A DNA stretch of 64,000 nt from Bagarius yarrelli (taxonomy: Eukaryota; Chordata; Actinopteri; Siluriformes; Sisoridae): assembly GCA_005784505.1 (NCBI GenBank), contig VCAZ01000017.1:3407572-3471571 (forward strand), read 5' to 3'. The stretch's first letter is position 1, and each line of letters begins with the position of its first letter. Below the pieces are notes generated by a model. The model did not search any database, was not told the DNA's origin, and saw only the letters and a program-made list of their open reading frames with translations. A program made the position numbers and the translations under genes. Of the stretch, positions 12,857-25,969 are shown piece by piece.

Positions 12857-13723
12857 TAGTGGTGCAACGGATCACAAAACTCACGCTTCGGATCACCTCG
12901 ATTGGCAAAAACGGGAATAAAACAAATATAATTTGCTCAGCATTTATTACAAAAAAAAAAACTTACATCAAATGACTTTAGATTTTAACAAAAATAACCC
13001 TAAAATAACCCTATGGCCTCTACGAGACCTACTGACACGATTCTGCCCTCCCCACCACCAAAGGGGGGGAGTACTAGCACCTTAGTATTACTTCCTGGTT
13101 GACTAGCTATATAACCTAGCCTCACAAACTCTATATTGTATAAGTATTGTATAGCTGTGCGACATACCAAGCATTCAGGTTTGCGGATCTTTGCTCAAAT
13201 TTGGTTTTGAGTCTTTGAATAGTGTTTTGGATTCGTTTGCTCGGTTTCGTATTTTGGATTATTGTGTATCGACCTCTGCCTGCCTAATGACTATGTTTTT
13301 TGAACTGCCCTTCGGTGTTCGATAAAGCTATTTCCTGCAACATGGATTCCTTTCAGACTCCTACCGGAGTTCCTACCTCCCACTCACTGATAAACTTTCC
13401 GATAGCTGTGCTTATCGCCTTGGCCCGCGAAGCCAAAATGCTCACATACATACGATTTAAATGATGTGGGAGGCTTTTTTTTAATGTTTTCTTCTCTTCT
13501 GCTAGCCATCGTTAACTGATTAACATGCCCCGGTCATGGGAACACAACTGCTCTGCGTAGTTACGCAATTTCCTAAAAAAAAAACTACATCCAGCAGTAA
13601 AATTGCTTTTTATTCTGCAATCCTTTAAAATAAAAATATTAATCCGCGGGCATAAAGTGCGAGCCGAATCGTGGGTCGTGATCCGTATGGATCACGGCTC
13701 AACTGCGATCCGTTGCACTGCTA
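12857..13723. mobile_element. hAT-type non-autonomous TIR element with 8-bp target duplication
   Basis: Left end TAGTGGTGCAACGGATC and right end GATCCGTTGCACTGCTA form a terminal inverted repeat. The flanks gtcattat (12849-12856) and gccattat (13724-13731) match in 7 of 8 bases, the duplication length of hAT elements, and TAGTGG fits hAT termini. No transposase ORF in the 867 bp. Confidence 0.82.
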
Positions 13724-13731
13724 GCCATTAT

Positions 13732-14225
13732 CATAATTGGGGCCCAAACCTTGTAATATCGCAGATTCCTATTATTTTTGGAAGAATTATAATTATTCTT
13801 TTTAACTTTTGGAAGCCCAAATGTTGGAATTTGGGCCATGCCAAGTTTCACATGAGGGGTCCCCCGGGGGGCAGTGGAACAGCATTCTTTCAGAGCCTAT
13901 GTAACACACACCTTTTGCACTACAGTCGCCCAAATTCATACACATGCAGATCTTATCAGTCTCAACAACGTTTGTGCTGACAGACAGGAAAAACAGCATG
14001 TAAGCTGTGGGATTTGCAAAACTTTTACTCGGATTATAAACCGAATGTCACCAAACTGGGTGGACATCAAGACATTGGGGACGCAAATTTGCCCAGGGAT
14101 TTCTGATATCTAGAACGGTTTAGCTTTGGCGACACGACTATCACACTGATAGTCACCAGATTGTTTGCTAATCAGATAGATTTAACTATTAGGAGTCAAA
14201 GTTATAGCGCCACCAACCGGCAGCA
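13732..14225. repeat. Possible old dispersed repeat
   Basis: Phrases such as ccaaactgggtggacatcaa and tatagcgccaccaaccggca resemble a repeat common in fish genomes, from memory only. ORFs here show no recognisable domain. Confidence 0.3.
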
Positions 14226-15489
14226 GAAAAAACCCCCTCACCAAAAATAAATAAATATAAAACATGAAACAAGTCAGAAAGAAAAATCTGCCAGTCATGT
14301 CATGCACATAAATGCAAAAATGCCCCATCCAATTAATCTTCGAATAATTCTGCCCCCTTTAAAAAACCTTAAATGTTAATTTAAAACACCACAAATGACA
14401 CAACAAAAAATGCACAGCCCAAACACATACCTACAAGATGCTCATCTTTTCCCAACCGCCAAATCGCAGAAGATTTCAGCTCAGTTTTGTTCAGACAGGT
14501 TATGTTTTTCTTAATAAATTTTCCTTTGAAACACGGCAAGACGTCAGCAGGTTGATCTCGTACCACATTTAGTGAGACATGTGCACAACCTTCTTGCGTA
14601 GTAAGCTGTAATGTCGCATTCCAGCTGCAAAACTCACCCGATTAGCGTTTCGGTCAGCAAAGACACGCCTTCATGTTAAAACATGCCCTTCGATTCTATA
14701 GACATAACTTAAAATTACGCAACAGACCTCAAGACCTTGGTAAGGGGGCAGAGGGACGAGTTACACGGGAGCATAAACTGGAACCCAATTAAAAAAAAAC
14801 CCACACACACTTCGTACAGCGGCATCAAAGAGATCGAGTCTGTCGAAAGGGAATGGTTTATTGCTCCATAAAGTAAAAAAAAAACAACAACAAAAAAAAG
14901 GGTGTGATCGGAGACAAAGACATTACAGGAGGGTTGGGTATCGAGAACCGGTTCCGTTTATAACAGATTTAAGAAGCAGGTATTAGTTACGACAGGCGGT
15001 TTTTTGATTCCGCTTATTGATTCCTGACTTTTATTTTTAGTCATTCCTGCATCAGGGGCGGTTCTAGATCCTTTTTTAGGTGGGATTTTTCCTTGTCCGT
15101 CATATCAGCTTTCCTAGAACTATCAAACTACCAAAAAATGATCATTTTTTGAAATAAAAAATTAAAATAACTAAGAAACGCAATCCAAGTTGTTTGATTT
15201 TTTTTTATTTATTTTTTTTTATTTTGCACATGCAGAAAAAATGAAGTATGGAAGAAAACGGGAAACAGGAAGGAAGAAATAAAAGGAAGCAATTGAAAGA
15301 AGTAACGAAGGAAAGGAACAAGGGAGGAAAGAAAGAAAGGAAGAAATGAGGGGGAAAGGGAGGTAAATGTTTATGAAAGATGGTGAGGAAGGAAGGAAAA
15401 AGAAAATTAAAGAAGTAATGAAAGAAAGGATGAACGGATAGAAAGTTTATTATAAAGTATTATTATAAAATGACCATTTTTTTTTAAAG
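14226..15489. other. Intergenic DNA with purine-rich tract
   Basis: 15240-15440 is strongly A/G-rich (ggaaggaagaaataaaagga type). At 14934 ggttgggtatcgagaaccgg looks like the end of a further TIR element whose partner end was not located. No gene seen. Confidence 0.4.
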
Positions 15490-15994
15490 TACAGTGGTAT
15501 GTTGACTTACGAGTGTCCCAACTAACCAGTTTTTCAAGATAAAAGTCTGACAATTTTTTGGTTTAAGTTGCGAGCTAAAATTCTGGTTACGAGGCAGCTT
15601 CAGACACCCAACCGCTAGTTGGTGTAGCGAACGCTACAGTAAACACCGTAACATCCGCCCAGCATCCCGTGTCTCACTCGATAGCTAGTCAGACATGTGC
15701 GTTAGCAAGTGGAGTTGTCTGATCTCCAAGGTAAATGCTGTACATTATACTTAATAAAACCGGTTTATTCCACTACATCCTATCGCATTGTTTTTATACA
15801 ATATTCATTATTTATTAAGTTTATTTTCTTATTTAAAAACATCTAAAAATTTTCGTGGTTTTTGGGGACCCCGAACGGATTAATGGCATTTCAATTCATT
15901 TCAATGGGAAAATTAATTTGACATATGAGTAATTTGACTTACGAGCTCGGTCACGGTTTAATTAATTAAACTCGTAAATCAACGCACGCCTGTA
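15490..15994. mobile_element. TIR element with TA target site (mariner/Tigger-like MITE)
   Basis: Left end TACAGTGGTATGTTGACTTA followed by CGAGT; right end, reversed, TACAGGCGTGCGTTGATTTA followed by CGAGT. Bounded by TA. About 505 bp, no transposase ORF. Confidence 0.75.
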
Positions 15995-16057
15995 CTTTCT
16001 GTATTAAAAAAAATTAAATAAAACCCAGTTATAGTGTATAATAGATGATGAAAGAAG

Positions 16058-16215
16058 GGCCGGCGCCGTGGTGTAGTGGGTTAAGGTGGCGCCACCCCAC
16101 ATGCACAATGCAGAACTGGGTTAGTAGATTCTCGACTCAGGTCCTTTCCGGTGCCACCTTTTACTTCATCGCCCCCCCCCATTTCATCCCTCTGTCCTAT
16201 CGATAAGGGCAAAAA
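16058..16215 (+). mobile_element. SINE of the 'ccggcgccgtggtgtag' family
   Basis: Best copy in the window: head ggccggcgccgtggtgtagt followed by gggttaagg (A-box-like), diverged middle, 3' end tgtcctatcgataagggcaa followed by poly-A. Confidence 0.65.
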
Positions 16216-17760
16216 ATACCTAAAAATATCTTTAAAAAAATGGAGAAAAAAAGGAAAATTGAGATAAATCGAAGCAAAGGAAGAAATTAAGAAGAAAGAC
16301 AATGTGGGGGGAAAAAAAACTAAGTTTCTAAAGAAACACATTCCAACCAATCAGATTCAAGTATTCCAGCACTAAAATCCAGAAAAGTTGGGTTTTTTTT
16401 TTTCCTCACTATGTTTGGTCCTCAAATGGTTGAAAGGTTGGAGGTGTTTAGTGGTCTATTAAAAAACGAGTAGGTGGAAAAACTGACAATAAATAAATAC
16501 AAAAATAAAAAATTTCAAAAAAACCTTTATCACTTTAGCGACTGGTTTGAATAAGAAAAAAGTTTTAGATCGAATTCTGGGTCAAGAAGTTACAAAACCA
16601 AAGTCATGACTTAAAACGCTCCTATTTCTCAACCCAGACTCCAGAAAACAGACTACTACAGGCGCCGTTGGGAGATTAGTCGAGGACGGGTCACCCCCAC
16701 ACACACACACACACACATCACTAATTAACAATCCGTCCATGAAAATCACAGACTTTTCAGGGCGTCGACTTTGAAAGAGACCCCCTGAAAACACAAACGT
16801 GTGTGTGAGGGCGAGTCGAATGCGACATGACTTTTATTTACAGACAAACACGCCGCTGTTGTCTGTTCACAGTGAGGCCAGTGTTTTGCCCGCTACTCAG
16901 CTGTGTGTGGGTTTAACTTCGTTACTGTGATTTACATTGTTTGCTTGTGGAAGTGAACACAGCAGAACCGTGGCTTCCTTTTCAGCTGAACGAGAAAAAA
17001 AAAAAAAGGACCGCTAGTTTGAGTTCGCGTTTGACTGTTGTAGCGGTTCGATAAGCGATCGTTTGCCGATAGCGGTCCGTCTTCTTTTCTCTTCGGCTGC
17101 CATTTTTTTTTAAGCCTTGTCCTCTGAGGGACTTTTTTTCTTTTAGAAGAAAGAAAAAAAAAAACCACATTTTATAGCTGGCGGTTGTTTTTTTTCTGTT
17201 CCCAGAGTTGTAAAATGTCTAAAACAATTTATAAGGGCTTTTTTAAGGGTATATATACACTTTTATAACATTTTTCTCTGCGTGGGATGAAAAACTGACC
17301 TTTGTATGCTACGCTAACCTTTACCAATTTTGTGCCGCAGTTTTTTTGGGGGTTGTGGGTTTAAATTCTACAAATTTCAGACATTCAGGAAAAAAAAATA
17401 ATTTTAAAACCTTTAAAAAAGTTTTTTTTTCATAAGATAAAAAAAAAAAAGTATGATGGAATTTTAGTGCCATATTTAAAAAAAAATATCACAAGATTTT
17501 ATAGTTGTAATACTTTAAAAAAATAAATAAAATAAAAGCAATATAAGATTCCAGTCGAAATGTTTTAAAGAAAGAAGAAAAAAAAATTGAAAGAATTGTG
17601 AAAAATGTTTCTCTGTTCTGTATAAAATTAATTTAGACAAACGCTACTTTTGATTAGCATTTAGCAATAAAAAAAAAAAAAATTGTCTTTGTCTTTTTGG
17701 CACATTAACACAAAGTTATATTTAGTAAAACAGACACTGAGGCGCTTAAATCCTAACCTA
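16216..17760. other. Intergenic DNA, no gene seen
   Basis: Poly-A and poly-T runs and one CA repeat (16690-16715). A short GC-richer stretch at 16990-17110 has no matching exon features. Confidence 0.45.
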
Positions 17761-17764
17761 AAAT

Positions 17765-17962
17765 GGGATGTGTTGGCTTATGGTTAAGGTGTTGGACTAC
17801 CAACCCGATGATGTGTGGGTTTCGATTCCCCCAGCTCCACCAAATCACCACTGTTGGGCCCCTGAGCAAGGCCCTCAACCCCCAATTGCTCAGTTGTATG
17901 AAATGAGAGATAAATTTAAGTCTCTCTGGATAAAGAGCGCGTCTGCCAAATGCTGTAAATGG
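17765..17962 (+). mobile_element. tRNA-derived SINE, near full length, plus orientation
   Basis: Head ggttaaggtgttggactacc and box-B-like gggtttcgattcccc, middle gggcccctgagcaaggccct, tail ctctggataaagagcgcgtc followed by tgccaaatgctgtaaatg. The order is the reference orientation for the family. Confidence 0.8.
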
Positions 17963-18179
17963 AAAGTAATTCTTAAACCAATTCCTCTTGATAAAAAGGG
18001 AAGTTTTTGGCAAACCACACGGCAGCCAATCAGCATTCGCGCGGTGGGTGACAACAAGCTATAAGATTATTCTCATAATTTTGCCTCTATTTTTAAAATA
18101 TATTTCGGCTTTAATTTTGTAATTTCGGCTTTATTCTTAAAGTAGTAAGACTTTAATCTTGTATTTTCTTAACAAGGCT

Positions 18180-18220
18180 CCAAAACTTAGCTTTACATAT
18201 ACACACACACACACACACAC
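18180..18220 (+). repeat. (CA)n microsatellite
   Basis: About ten CA units after catatacac. Confidence 0.7.
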
Positions 18221-18909
18221 TTTCCCCTGCTAAACTACTAGCTTTCTAGCTAGCACTGATAGATGAGTCTTTGTAATAGAATAAAAATAAATATACATCA
18301 AACTAAACATATAAACAATCAGCATACGAACATGACACGACATATAGTCTCGTCTCGAGGGCCTCGTCGTCGCTCCTCAGGCTTTTAGCTTTAATCTGAA
18401 CGGCCGCATTTACAGCTGTGATAGTTGATAATTGTGTCCTTTTGGCAAATGGAAATGTGAAGGATCACAGGACTTTCAGGAAACATGACACCACAGAGGA
18501 AGGAAAGAAGAACATTCGGTGGAAATATATACAAAGTGCAAAGGAAGCTAATGACCAAACACACAAAATCAGAAGAAACAAGAAGAAAACTTGTCCGATT
18601 GAGACCAATGAAAAACTACGTCATGTGGAGAAGAAAAGGATTCTGGACTCCCAGATGACATAACCTGATAAGAACATTTCTACAACATTTTGCGTTGCAT
18701 TGGAATTTGTTTCTAGAACTCAAACATATGATGGATTCTTCCAGACTGCCTCATTAATCTGTCGTTTTATTTTTAACCAAACTGTCCCAAAAGCAAGCGC
18801 ACAGATTACTTCTCCTCCGTTTCTAGATTTCTTCATCCCTCGTTGGCGGGATTGAGCGCAGCAGACAGCTGGCTGGCACAGAGGCTTCAACAGCTGCCTA
18901 CTCGTCCCA

Positions 18910-18958
18910 TCTCTCTCTCTTTTGCTGGCTGTCTCTCTTTCTCTCTTTCTTTCGCTGA

Positions 18959-18997
<39 letters not shown>

Positions 18998-19034
18998 CGC
19001 TCACTCTTTCTCTCGTTTGCTCTCTCTCTCCCTT

Positions 19035-19082
<48 letters not shown>

Positions 19083-19099
19083 TTCGCTCTCTCTCTCAT

Positions 19100-19169
<70 letters not shown>

Positions 19170-19402
19170 CCTCATTCGCTCTCTCTCTCCTCTCTCGCTC
19201 TCTCTCCTCTCTCTCTCTCTCTTCGCTCTCTCTCTCTCTTTCCTTCTCTTCTCTCTCTCCTCTCTCTCTCATCTCTCTTCATTCGCTCTCTCTCTTTCTT
19301 TTTTTTTCTCTCGTTCGCTTTCTCTTTCTCCCTCATTCATTCGCTCCTCTATCTTCTCGCTTTCTCTTTCTCCCTCATTCGCTCTCTCTCTCGCTCTCTC
19401 TG
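18910..19402 (+). repeat. (CT)n-rich tract of about 490 bp
   Basis: Long (CT)n runs broken by ttcgct and cattcgct words. The Ser/Leu-rich and Arg/Glu-rich ORFs on both strands are artefacts of this repeat. Confidence 0.92.
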
Positions 19403-20132
19403 ATTTGCACTGATTGAAAGCTGACGCAAGGTGCATAAAAAAAAAAAAAAAAACCCTCCGCATTAATGCACATGTACAGGACACGCTAAACAGAGTTTAC
19501 TTTGCCACTGACTAACTGAAACCTTTTGACAAAATATATGTGACTGTCCAATGGACTAAATGGAGCTTTCCGGAAACATGACTGGACTAGAGAAAGAAAT
19601 CCTGGCATGCGGCTAAAAGAATGAACAAAATGTTTATTCTCTTTCGGGAGATGATTAAACGTAGCCGCTTTGGTCCTGCGCTTGTTCCTTTCCATGACTC
19701 GTATTTAAACATCGTCGAAGTAAAAGAAGTCAAATGGAACGTTTCCATCATTCCTTTTTTCTGTCTTCGCCAAAGACAGGACAGCACCGTTGTCCCTGAA
19801 GAGGGTTTTGTTCAGTAAGGTGACACGTACAGGACAAAAGGCAGCCGGGCAGAATGGCAGCTATTTTGGGGACTGCATTTTGACAGAGTGTCTGGATGGG
19901 GGTTTGTGTGGAAGAAAAAGAGAGAGAGAAAGAGAGAGAGAGAGCTGTGGTGCCGTATATAGAAAGAGCTGAGGGACAAGTGTGAGCTGATGGAGCTGTT
20001 CCATCATTTCTGAAGTGTCTGGCAAATAACATCCCAGTTGGTGAGGCATTCGTAACAGACCGCTAACAGCGATGATGTTTTGGGTCTGTCTTCCGGATTA
20101 AACTATAATATTATATGCTATCATTGCATGCA

Positions 20133-20711
20133 AGGCCGCATTTACACGGCATGTATCATGTGACCCAATTACGTTTTATTTTCTCTAAGCAGAGATTTCA
20201 GATCGGATTCAGGCCTCATTCATATGTGGAAATAATTCGGATATGAATCGGATACATGCATTAGCATCTGCCATGTGAACAGACAGATCGGATTTTTACC
20301 CGTCAATGCAAGTCAAATGTTACTGAATAAGCGACGATGGCGCGTGATGTCAACTCTGGTGAAAGATATATATAACTTAGCAATCAATGCTACATCCACA
20401 CATGCTGCACCAAGAGTTTTTTCTCCTCCCAAAAAGAGAGCGTTGTTTTTCCCGATCTTTAAATATATGACACGCAAACAAAATACTGAATAAACATTTC
20501 ACCTTCGTCCATTGTGTCCAGTGATTATCGCCGTATTTACTTTCTTTTCCGGTCAGTACGTCTACATTGGGTTGTTTTGTTGTGTATAGTGTAAATGCAG
20601 ATATAGGATACGGGCCAGTTTTAAAAGATGACGTATGCGGGTCATCGGAAATATCGGATATAGTCAGCAAATCGGAATAGGGCATCAAGACCTCCAGTGT
20701 AAATGTAGCCT
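20133..20711. mobile_element. TIR element, about 580 bp
   Basis: Left end AGGCCGCATTTACACGGCAT; right end, reversed, AGGCTACATTTACACTGGAG. Inside, direct and inverted words of the type gatcggat/atccgat recur. No target duplication could be confirmed, so the superfamily is open (hAT or PIF/Harbinger-like). Confidence 0.6.
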
Positions 20712-20737
20712 AATTATCGCTGGTGGCTTTAAAAATG

Positions 20738-20743
20738 GGATAT

Positions 20744-20776
<33 letters not shown>

Positions 20777-20816
20777 TATTATAATATATATATAGATATA
20801 TAATATATATATATCT
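20738..20816. repeat. Interrupted (AT)n microsatellite
   Basis: TA repeats with occasional AA/TT breaks. Confidence 0.85.
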
Positions 20817-22820
20817 AAATAAAAACACGCACACAAACACGCACCACACGAAACCTGGTTTACAAGTTTCACTAATTGACAACATAACGTAAAATAGCTT
20901 TTAAAAAGCTTTGCTAGCTAGTATTAGCATTAGCTTTTTTTGCTAACTTTGCAAGTCTAACTGAACTTAAGGTTATGAAAAATCAAGTATAAAAACTAAA
21001 AAAAAAAAAAAGTGTAAATAAATAAGTAAAGTGTAAGTAAAACTAACAAAGATTAAATTGACGTTTTCTTAACATATATATATGTATTTTTTTAATATTA
21101 GTATCAAAACTCCGACAAGGGAACAAGAGCCAACAGCTAATGCTAGTCTAAAATACTTAGTCTAAGTCTCTTGATCTTTACAAAAACAGAGACAAGTGAG
21201 AGAAAAACAACAGGACTGGAAATATACTAGACAATTCCAAAGAGCTTAAGAAAATCTGCAGCACCGCTATGCTAATACAGCTAACGGAAAAAAAATAAAC
21301 ACTAGCAGCTTTTCATTAGCATGCTATGATTTGCCTCGTGCTAATTAAGGCTTGAAAGCCTTCACTTCTTGTTAAGCCTGACAGGATATAACTATAGGTG
21401 GTTAATTGAAAATTATAAGCAGAATAATTTGATTAAATCACAATCAAAAACAGCCATAGTGTTGCTAGCGGAGCATATCGAACAAGTTGTGAGACTTAAC
21501 GTCGAATACTGAAGGAAGCTTTTGGCGTGATATGTTTTTATCAGTAGTTTTTATTTATTAATGCTTTTTAGCTACGTTGGTGCTTGTATATTATATCACA
21601 CGGTAGCCGAGCTCATCTCAAGCACCTCAAGTACCCCAAGCCAGATTTAGCCTCTTTGTACAATTTTTATTATTTAGATCATTGGTTTAAACCCTTTGCG
21701 GGTCAGAATTACTATCTTTCAATCCCTTAGTAGTCAGAGCTTTTTTGCTAAAAGCAATCTCCTCAGATACCTATTACCCAGTCAAGCGCAACAAAATCCT
21801 AAAGTACCTCATGGAACTCATCAGAACAGATTGATCCACTTTTTATATTCTAGATTTATTCATGGGCTCCAGAATCGTATTATTTTTAAAAAGCCTTCTA
21901 GTACTAGCTTTTAATTCTTTAGTACTCTGAGCTTTTGGCTGATGTTGCTGGAGGCATCTCGTCCCAGCAGACCTTCTATGAAACATTCACCATCTGTAAC
22001 ACACACTGCTTGCCATCAAGACCAAAAAAAAAAAAAAAAAAAAGACCTACTGATTTCATTCGGGACAATATTTTTCATTACAAATGGACTGCGTGATAAC
22101 GGCTTCAACAATCTTGACATCCACATAGTACATCCCATAGTAAACAGGATTTTCTTTATATTACATGTTATCAACCTTTTGGTTGTATTGGTTGTATTTG
22201 ATTCTTGCTATATTAAGCACACTTGGCTCGAATCGTATTAAATAAAATAAATAGACGATGGACGCTAACCCTCCGCAATTTATGCACCAGGGTAACTTTA
22301 GCCAAATAGCTAGCGTTAGCTAAACCCTGGACTTAAGCTATCTGAATCTTTAACTAACTGAGGAAGCTAAATGCGATTAGCTACGCGTAAATGTGATTAA
22401 GACCTAAAGCAGTTTTGACCTCCATTTCTAGTAACATTGACAACAGAAATATTAGCTGCTTATAACAGAATTCCGCTCTCGTTTATCACGTGAACACAAT
22501 TTTAAACCTTTCTTAGATTTGATAAAGGACTTCAAGTTATCCTGGTATCCTGTTTTACAGCAAGTCATGTGATGTTTTCTTTTCTATTGTAACGCGATCG
22601 ACCAGAACTAACGATTCAATTTATTTAGGGTTACACTTCATCTCGAGGCCTATAATACAAGGCAGGTTGATGTTATAGAAGCTACAAACATTCATATAAA
22701 ACTATAAACTCCCTTCATTTTTCTGCGAATATCTTATTGATCAAATTCAGGCAATAAATGGTTACTATAGAAACAAGAACATATCTACATCAGTGCATTA
22801 ATGTAGGCAAAGGGGCAATA
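20817..22820. other. AT-rich intergenic DNA, no gene seen
   Basis: Dense in gctagc/ttagct words and poly-A (22024-22043). The ORFs show no conserved domain. Confidence 0.5.
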
Positions 22821-22825
22821 GTACC

Positions 22826-22935
22826 GCCAAAATGTTGGCCTACTGACTATATGGTTATTAGTTCAAATCTCCGGGACATCAAGTTACTACCGTTGAGCCC
22901 TTGAGCAAAACCTTTAAACCGAAATTCTTAACTGT
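22826..22935 (+). mobile_element. Degenerate tRNA-derived SINE
   Basis: ttggcctactgactatatgg, gttcaaatctccgggacatc, then ttgagcccttgagcaaaacc: recognisable but diverged. Confidence 0.5.
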
Positions 22936-24149
22936 CTCAACGTGAAAAAATATTAGCGTAACCTAACTACAATAAAATAGTGTATAAAGAGAGGATTGTT
23001 CATAAAGTACACGACTTACAGACAGGCAGATGCGTCCAGAATATTTATTAAGTTTGGTATTTTCCAAAACATGTTGTTTTAATGCTACATTGAACGGTTT
23101 TCAATGGGAGAAACACTTTTAACGTGCAATAAAATACGTTGCGTTCGGTCCTGATTTTAAAGTATTAAGCTACATTAAGCGTTTTTTTTTTCACGTTAAG
23201 TGTTTTAAGATGTCCCATTTAAGTACTTGGTTAAAGAGATAAACTGCAAGCTACTCTGTTTAAGGGTTTATACCAGAAATGTGAATGTAAATCCGAAGCT
23301 GTAATTGGTCTTGCAGGTGGAAATACAAAATAAATAGCATATCGACCAATGACTTTTGACGGAATTATTAGCGTTAAGGTTTATGACGGAAAGTCGTAAC
23401 ATTCCGTGTATTTAAACACTATCGTAAATCGTATTGAAAACGCTACACAGCAATGAATCATTGACTCATGATGACTTACAAAATTCTTATATATATATAT
23501 CCGAGCTACTTATGTCGTCAGTGTGTATAAAAGCCTGGTCAGGTTCAAGATTCCGTTTCGAGCTTCAGCGGCTCGGAGGAATCAGACCCCTTGCTGACAA
23601 AATTAACGAGGAGACGGTCTCAAAGGGCACAGCATGCAAGAGCACATCTCTCCTTTCACCCCTCCGATCCATGCTTTACCTCTCTTGTTTCTTTTTCCAC
23701 GAAAGAAATGTAGGTGCATTATATGCAGCTGCCGTTCTCAGACAGCATACCTCAGGGGAAACAAGAACAGCAGCAGAGACGCTGAGGGAAGCAGAGAGAC
23801 TTTGCCCGCGGCCCCTTAAGATACAGTTGTCACATCAGAGAAAGGGAAATGGTTGAGCAACACTTCATGTGTCCTGCCTTTACACACTCCTGCGCAATTG
23901 CCGTTCGCAACATGTGATGCGCCCAAACCATGAGCCGGAGGCAGCAGAGTTCAAAACAGGAATCTTTAATTAGCACTTACTGGCAACTTAGATAGTCATT
24001 TTGAACCAGATGACATTTAAAGACAAAAGTGTAAAAACTCCCAGATTTACAGGGCCACGACTTAAAAGACACAGCAAATTCAAACTGTACGATATTTTGC
24101 ATTCTGTTGAAAATGGCTTCTTTGCATGCCAGCCTGCAAAAGGAAAAGT
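22936..24149. other. Intergenic DNA, no gene seen
   Basis: The 140-aa ORF at 23434-23856 has no recognisable domain, start context or splice partner and is treated as chance. Confidence 0.45.
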
Positions 24150-24330
24150 GGATCAAATGGTTAAAGCGCCGAGTTGTTGATTGGGAGACCAGGAAGACTC
24201 TGGTTACTGCCGCCAAGTCTGCCACTGTTGGGTTCTTGAGCAAGGCTCTTAACCCTTCCTGCTCCAGGGGACCTAGCGCTCTGACCCCAACTTCCCAAGA
24301 TGGAATATGCGAAGAAAAAACATTTTACTA
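24150..24330 (+). mobile_element. SINE, second family ('ttcctgctccagggg' type)
   Basis: Middle ttgggttcttgagcaaggct then cttaacccttcctgctccag, gcgctctgacccc and a 3' end gatatgcgaagaaaa-like. Same family at 39950 (+) and 42385 (-). Confidence 0.65.
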
Positions 24331-24637
24331 ATGTTGTACAGACATCCCACATGACTAAAGGAATTGTGAATGACTATCCTTAGCGTCTCTTTTTAGTGTT
24401 GATTACGTAGCTTTAAAACTAGTGCCCAAATCCGGTGCCCAAGTACGCCAATTCTGAAAGATCTAACTTTGCCCAGGAAATTCTGACTATTTTTTGCTAT
24501 TAGATGTGAGCAAGTGTAGCTAACACTTATTTTATACAAAACTGTCTAGTAAACATGATGCAATAAACTTTCCATCCATGGACCCTGCTCTTACCTTCAA
24601 AAGGCTGCCACGCTGAAAGCATTTGACTGTCAAAAAT

Positions 24638-24808
24638 GTCCTGGAGGGCCTGCAGAGTTTAGCTCCAACTTGCCTTAACACACCCACCTATAAGTTTCAA
24701 GTGTACCTAGCAAGACCTTGATTAGCTAGTTCAGGTGTGTTTGATTAGGGTTGGAGCTAAACTCTGCATGACACCAGCCCTCCAGGACCGACTATTGTGA
24801 CCCCTGTC
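24638..24808. mobile_element. Palindromic TIR element ('cctggagggc' family)
   Basis: Left gtcctggagggcctgcagag followed by tttagctccaac; right gttggagctaaactctgcat...agccctccaggac. The two halves are inverted copies. Second copy at 34255. Confidence 0.65.
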
Positions 24809-25624
24809 TTAACAGATTAAGGACAAGACAGATTCAAGATGGCCAACCAGATTTAAGGTCTTTAGGCTACTGAAGCTTGCAACAAAAAAAACGCCAATAA
24901 CGTCTAAGCCAGTCTGAACCATGACTGCGCCGTTTTTGATCTGCTCTCCAGGGCCATGCACATTTTCATAGATTTACACCTCGGAACAAATCTCATCCAA
25001 CCCACGAAGTGCCTAATAATGAGCTGATGAACTAGATCAGATGTGTTGGGAGTTAGGAGACCTTGAAGCGATGCATAGCAGCGAGCCTCTGAGATTGGAG
25101 CTGAGGATATGCACACTAGAAAACCGTCAGCTTCAATTAGCCTACAGGCTCCGCAAATCTTTAAACACATCACAGGGAACTGTGTTACACATCGATTTTG
25201 CATTGATATTCCAAAAAAAGGAAAGATTAATAGATCCCAGAAACATATTACTAATCAAGGATTTTTATTATTCAGCACCAAGCAAGTCAAACAAAAGAGA
25301 CCCCCCCCCCCAACAAACCCACTTTGGACAGTGTCTATTTTGTCTGCCCTCAGCTGTGATTAATAAAATGTCCACCTCGTTCATGTTCTCTACACCCACA
25401 GCTGGATTTTAAATGACCTTTCATAGTCAGTCAATGACGATGATGCATCATTGAAGTGGGACGTTAAATATCGGTCCAGAGATCAGCTCTAGAGGCTCAG
25501 TGACATCATCCTACACAACCAACGATACACATGAAGCTACAGGATGGGATTGGAGGAAATCAGCCTCACTTCTTTATACCATTTTGTTCTAATGTTCTAA
25601 AGTTCTAATGTCTTTGTCCAACAC

Positions 25625-25862
25625 AAAAGCACACAAGTTGTGGCATTGGACTACTTATGGGTTCATGGGTTCAATTTCCTACCTCCACCAAGCTGCGCCA
25701 GACCCCATGAGCAAGTCCCTTAACTGCTCCTTTGATTTTCCAAATAAGCAGTTTAGGATTAAGGGCCTTGCTCAGGGGCCCAAGAGTGGTAGTTTGGTGG
25801 TGCTCAAAAACAATCCAACACTTATTAGTCCAATACTTTTACCACTGCGCTACCACATCCTA
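25625..25862. mobile_element. Two SINE fragments head to head
   Basis: 25625-25735 reads on the plus strand (head to middle), then 25750-25862 reads on the minus strand (middle to head, ending ttttaccactgcgctaccac). Confidence 0.6.
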
Positions 25863-25969
25863 AAATAATAGACGTACATTGTTGTAATTAGACTTACACA
25901 AATTTGACTGAAATATGGACTACAAGAGCTCCAAAGTGTCATGGTAGCATTTTACATATCATTTACATA

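Noticed and set aside
17765..17962. Possible tRNA gene (A- and B-box-like sequence)
   Set aside because: The tRNA-like part is the head of a SINE with the family's middle and tail; no intact cloverleaf was seen.
18720..19413. Ser/Leu-rich (+) and Arg/Glu-rich (-) ORFs
   Set aside because: Translation of a (CT)n tract.
23434..23856. 140-aa ORF
   Set aside because: No recognisable domain, no splice partners and AT-rich surroundings.
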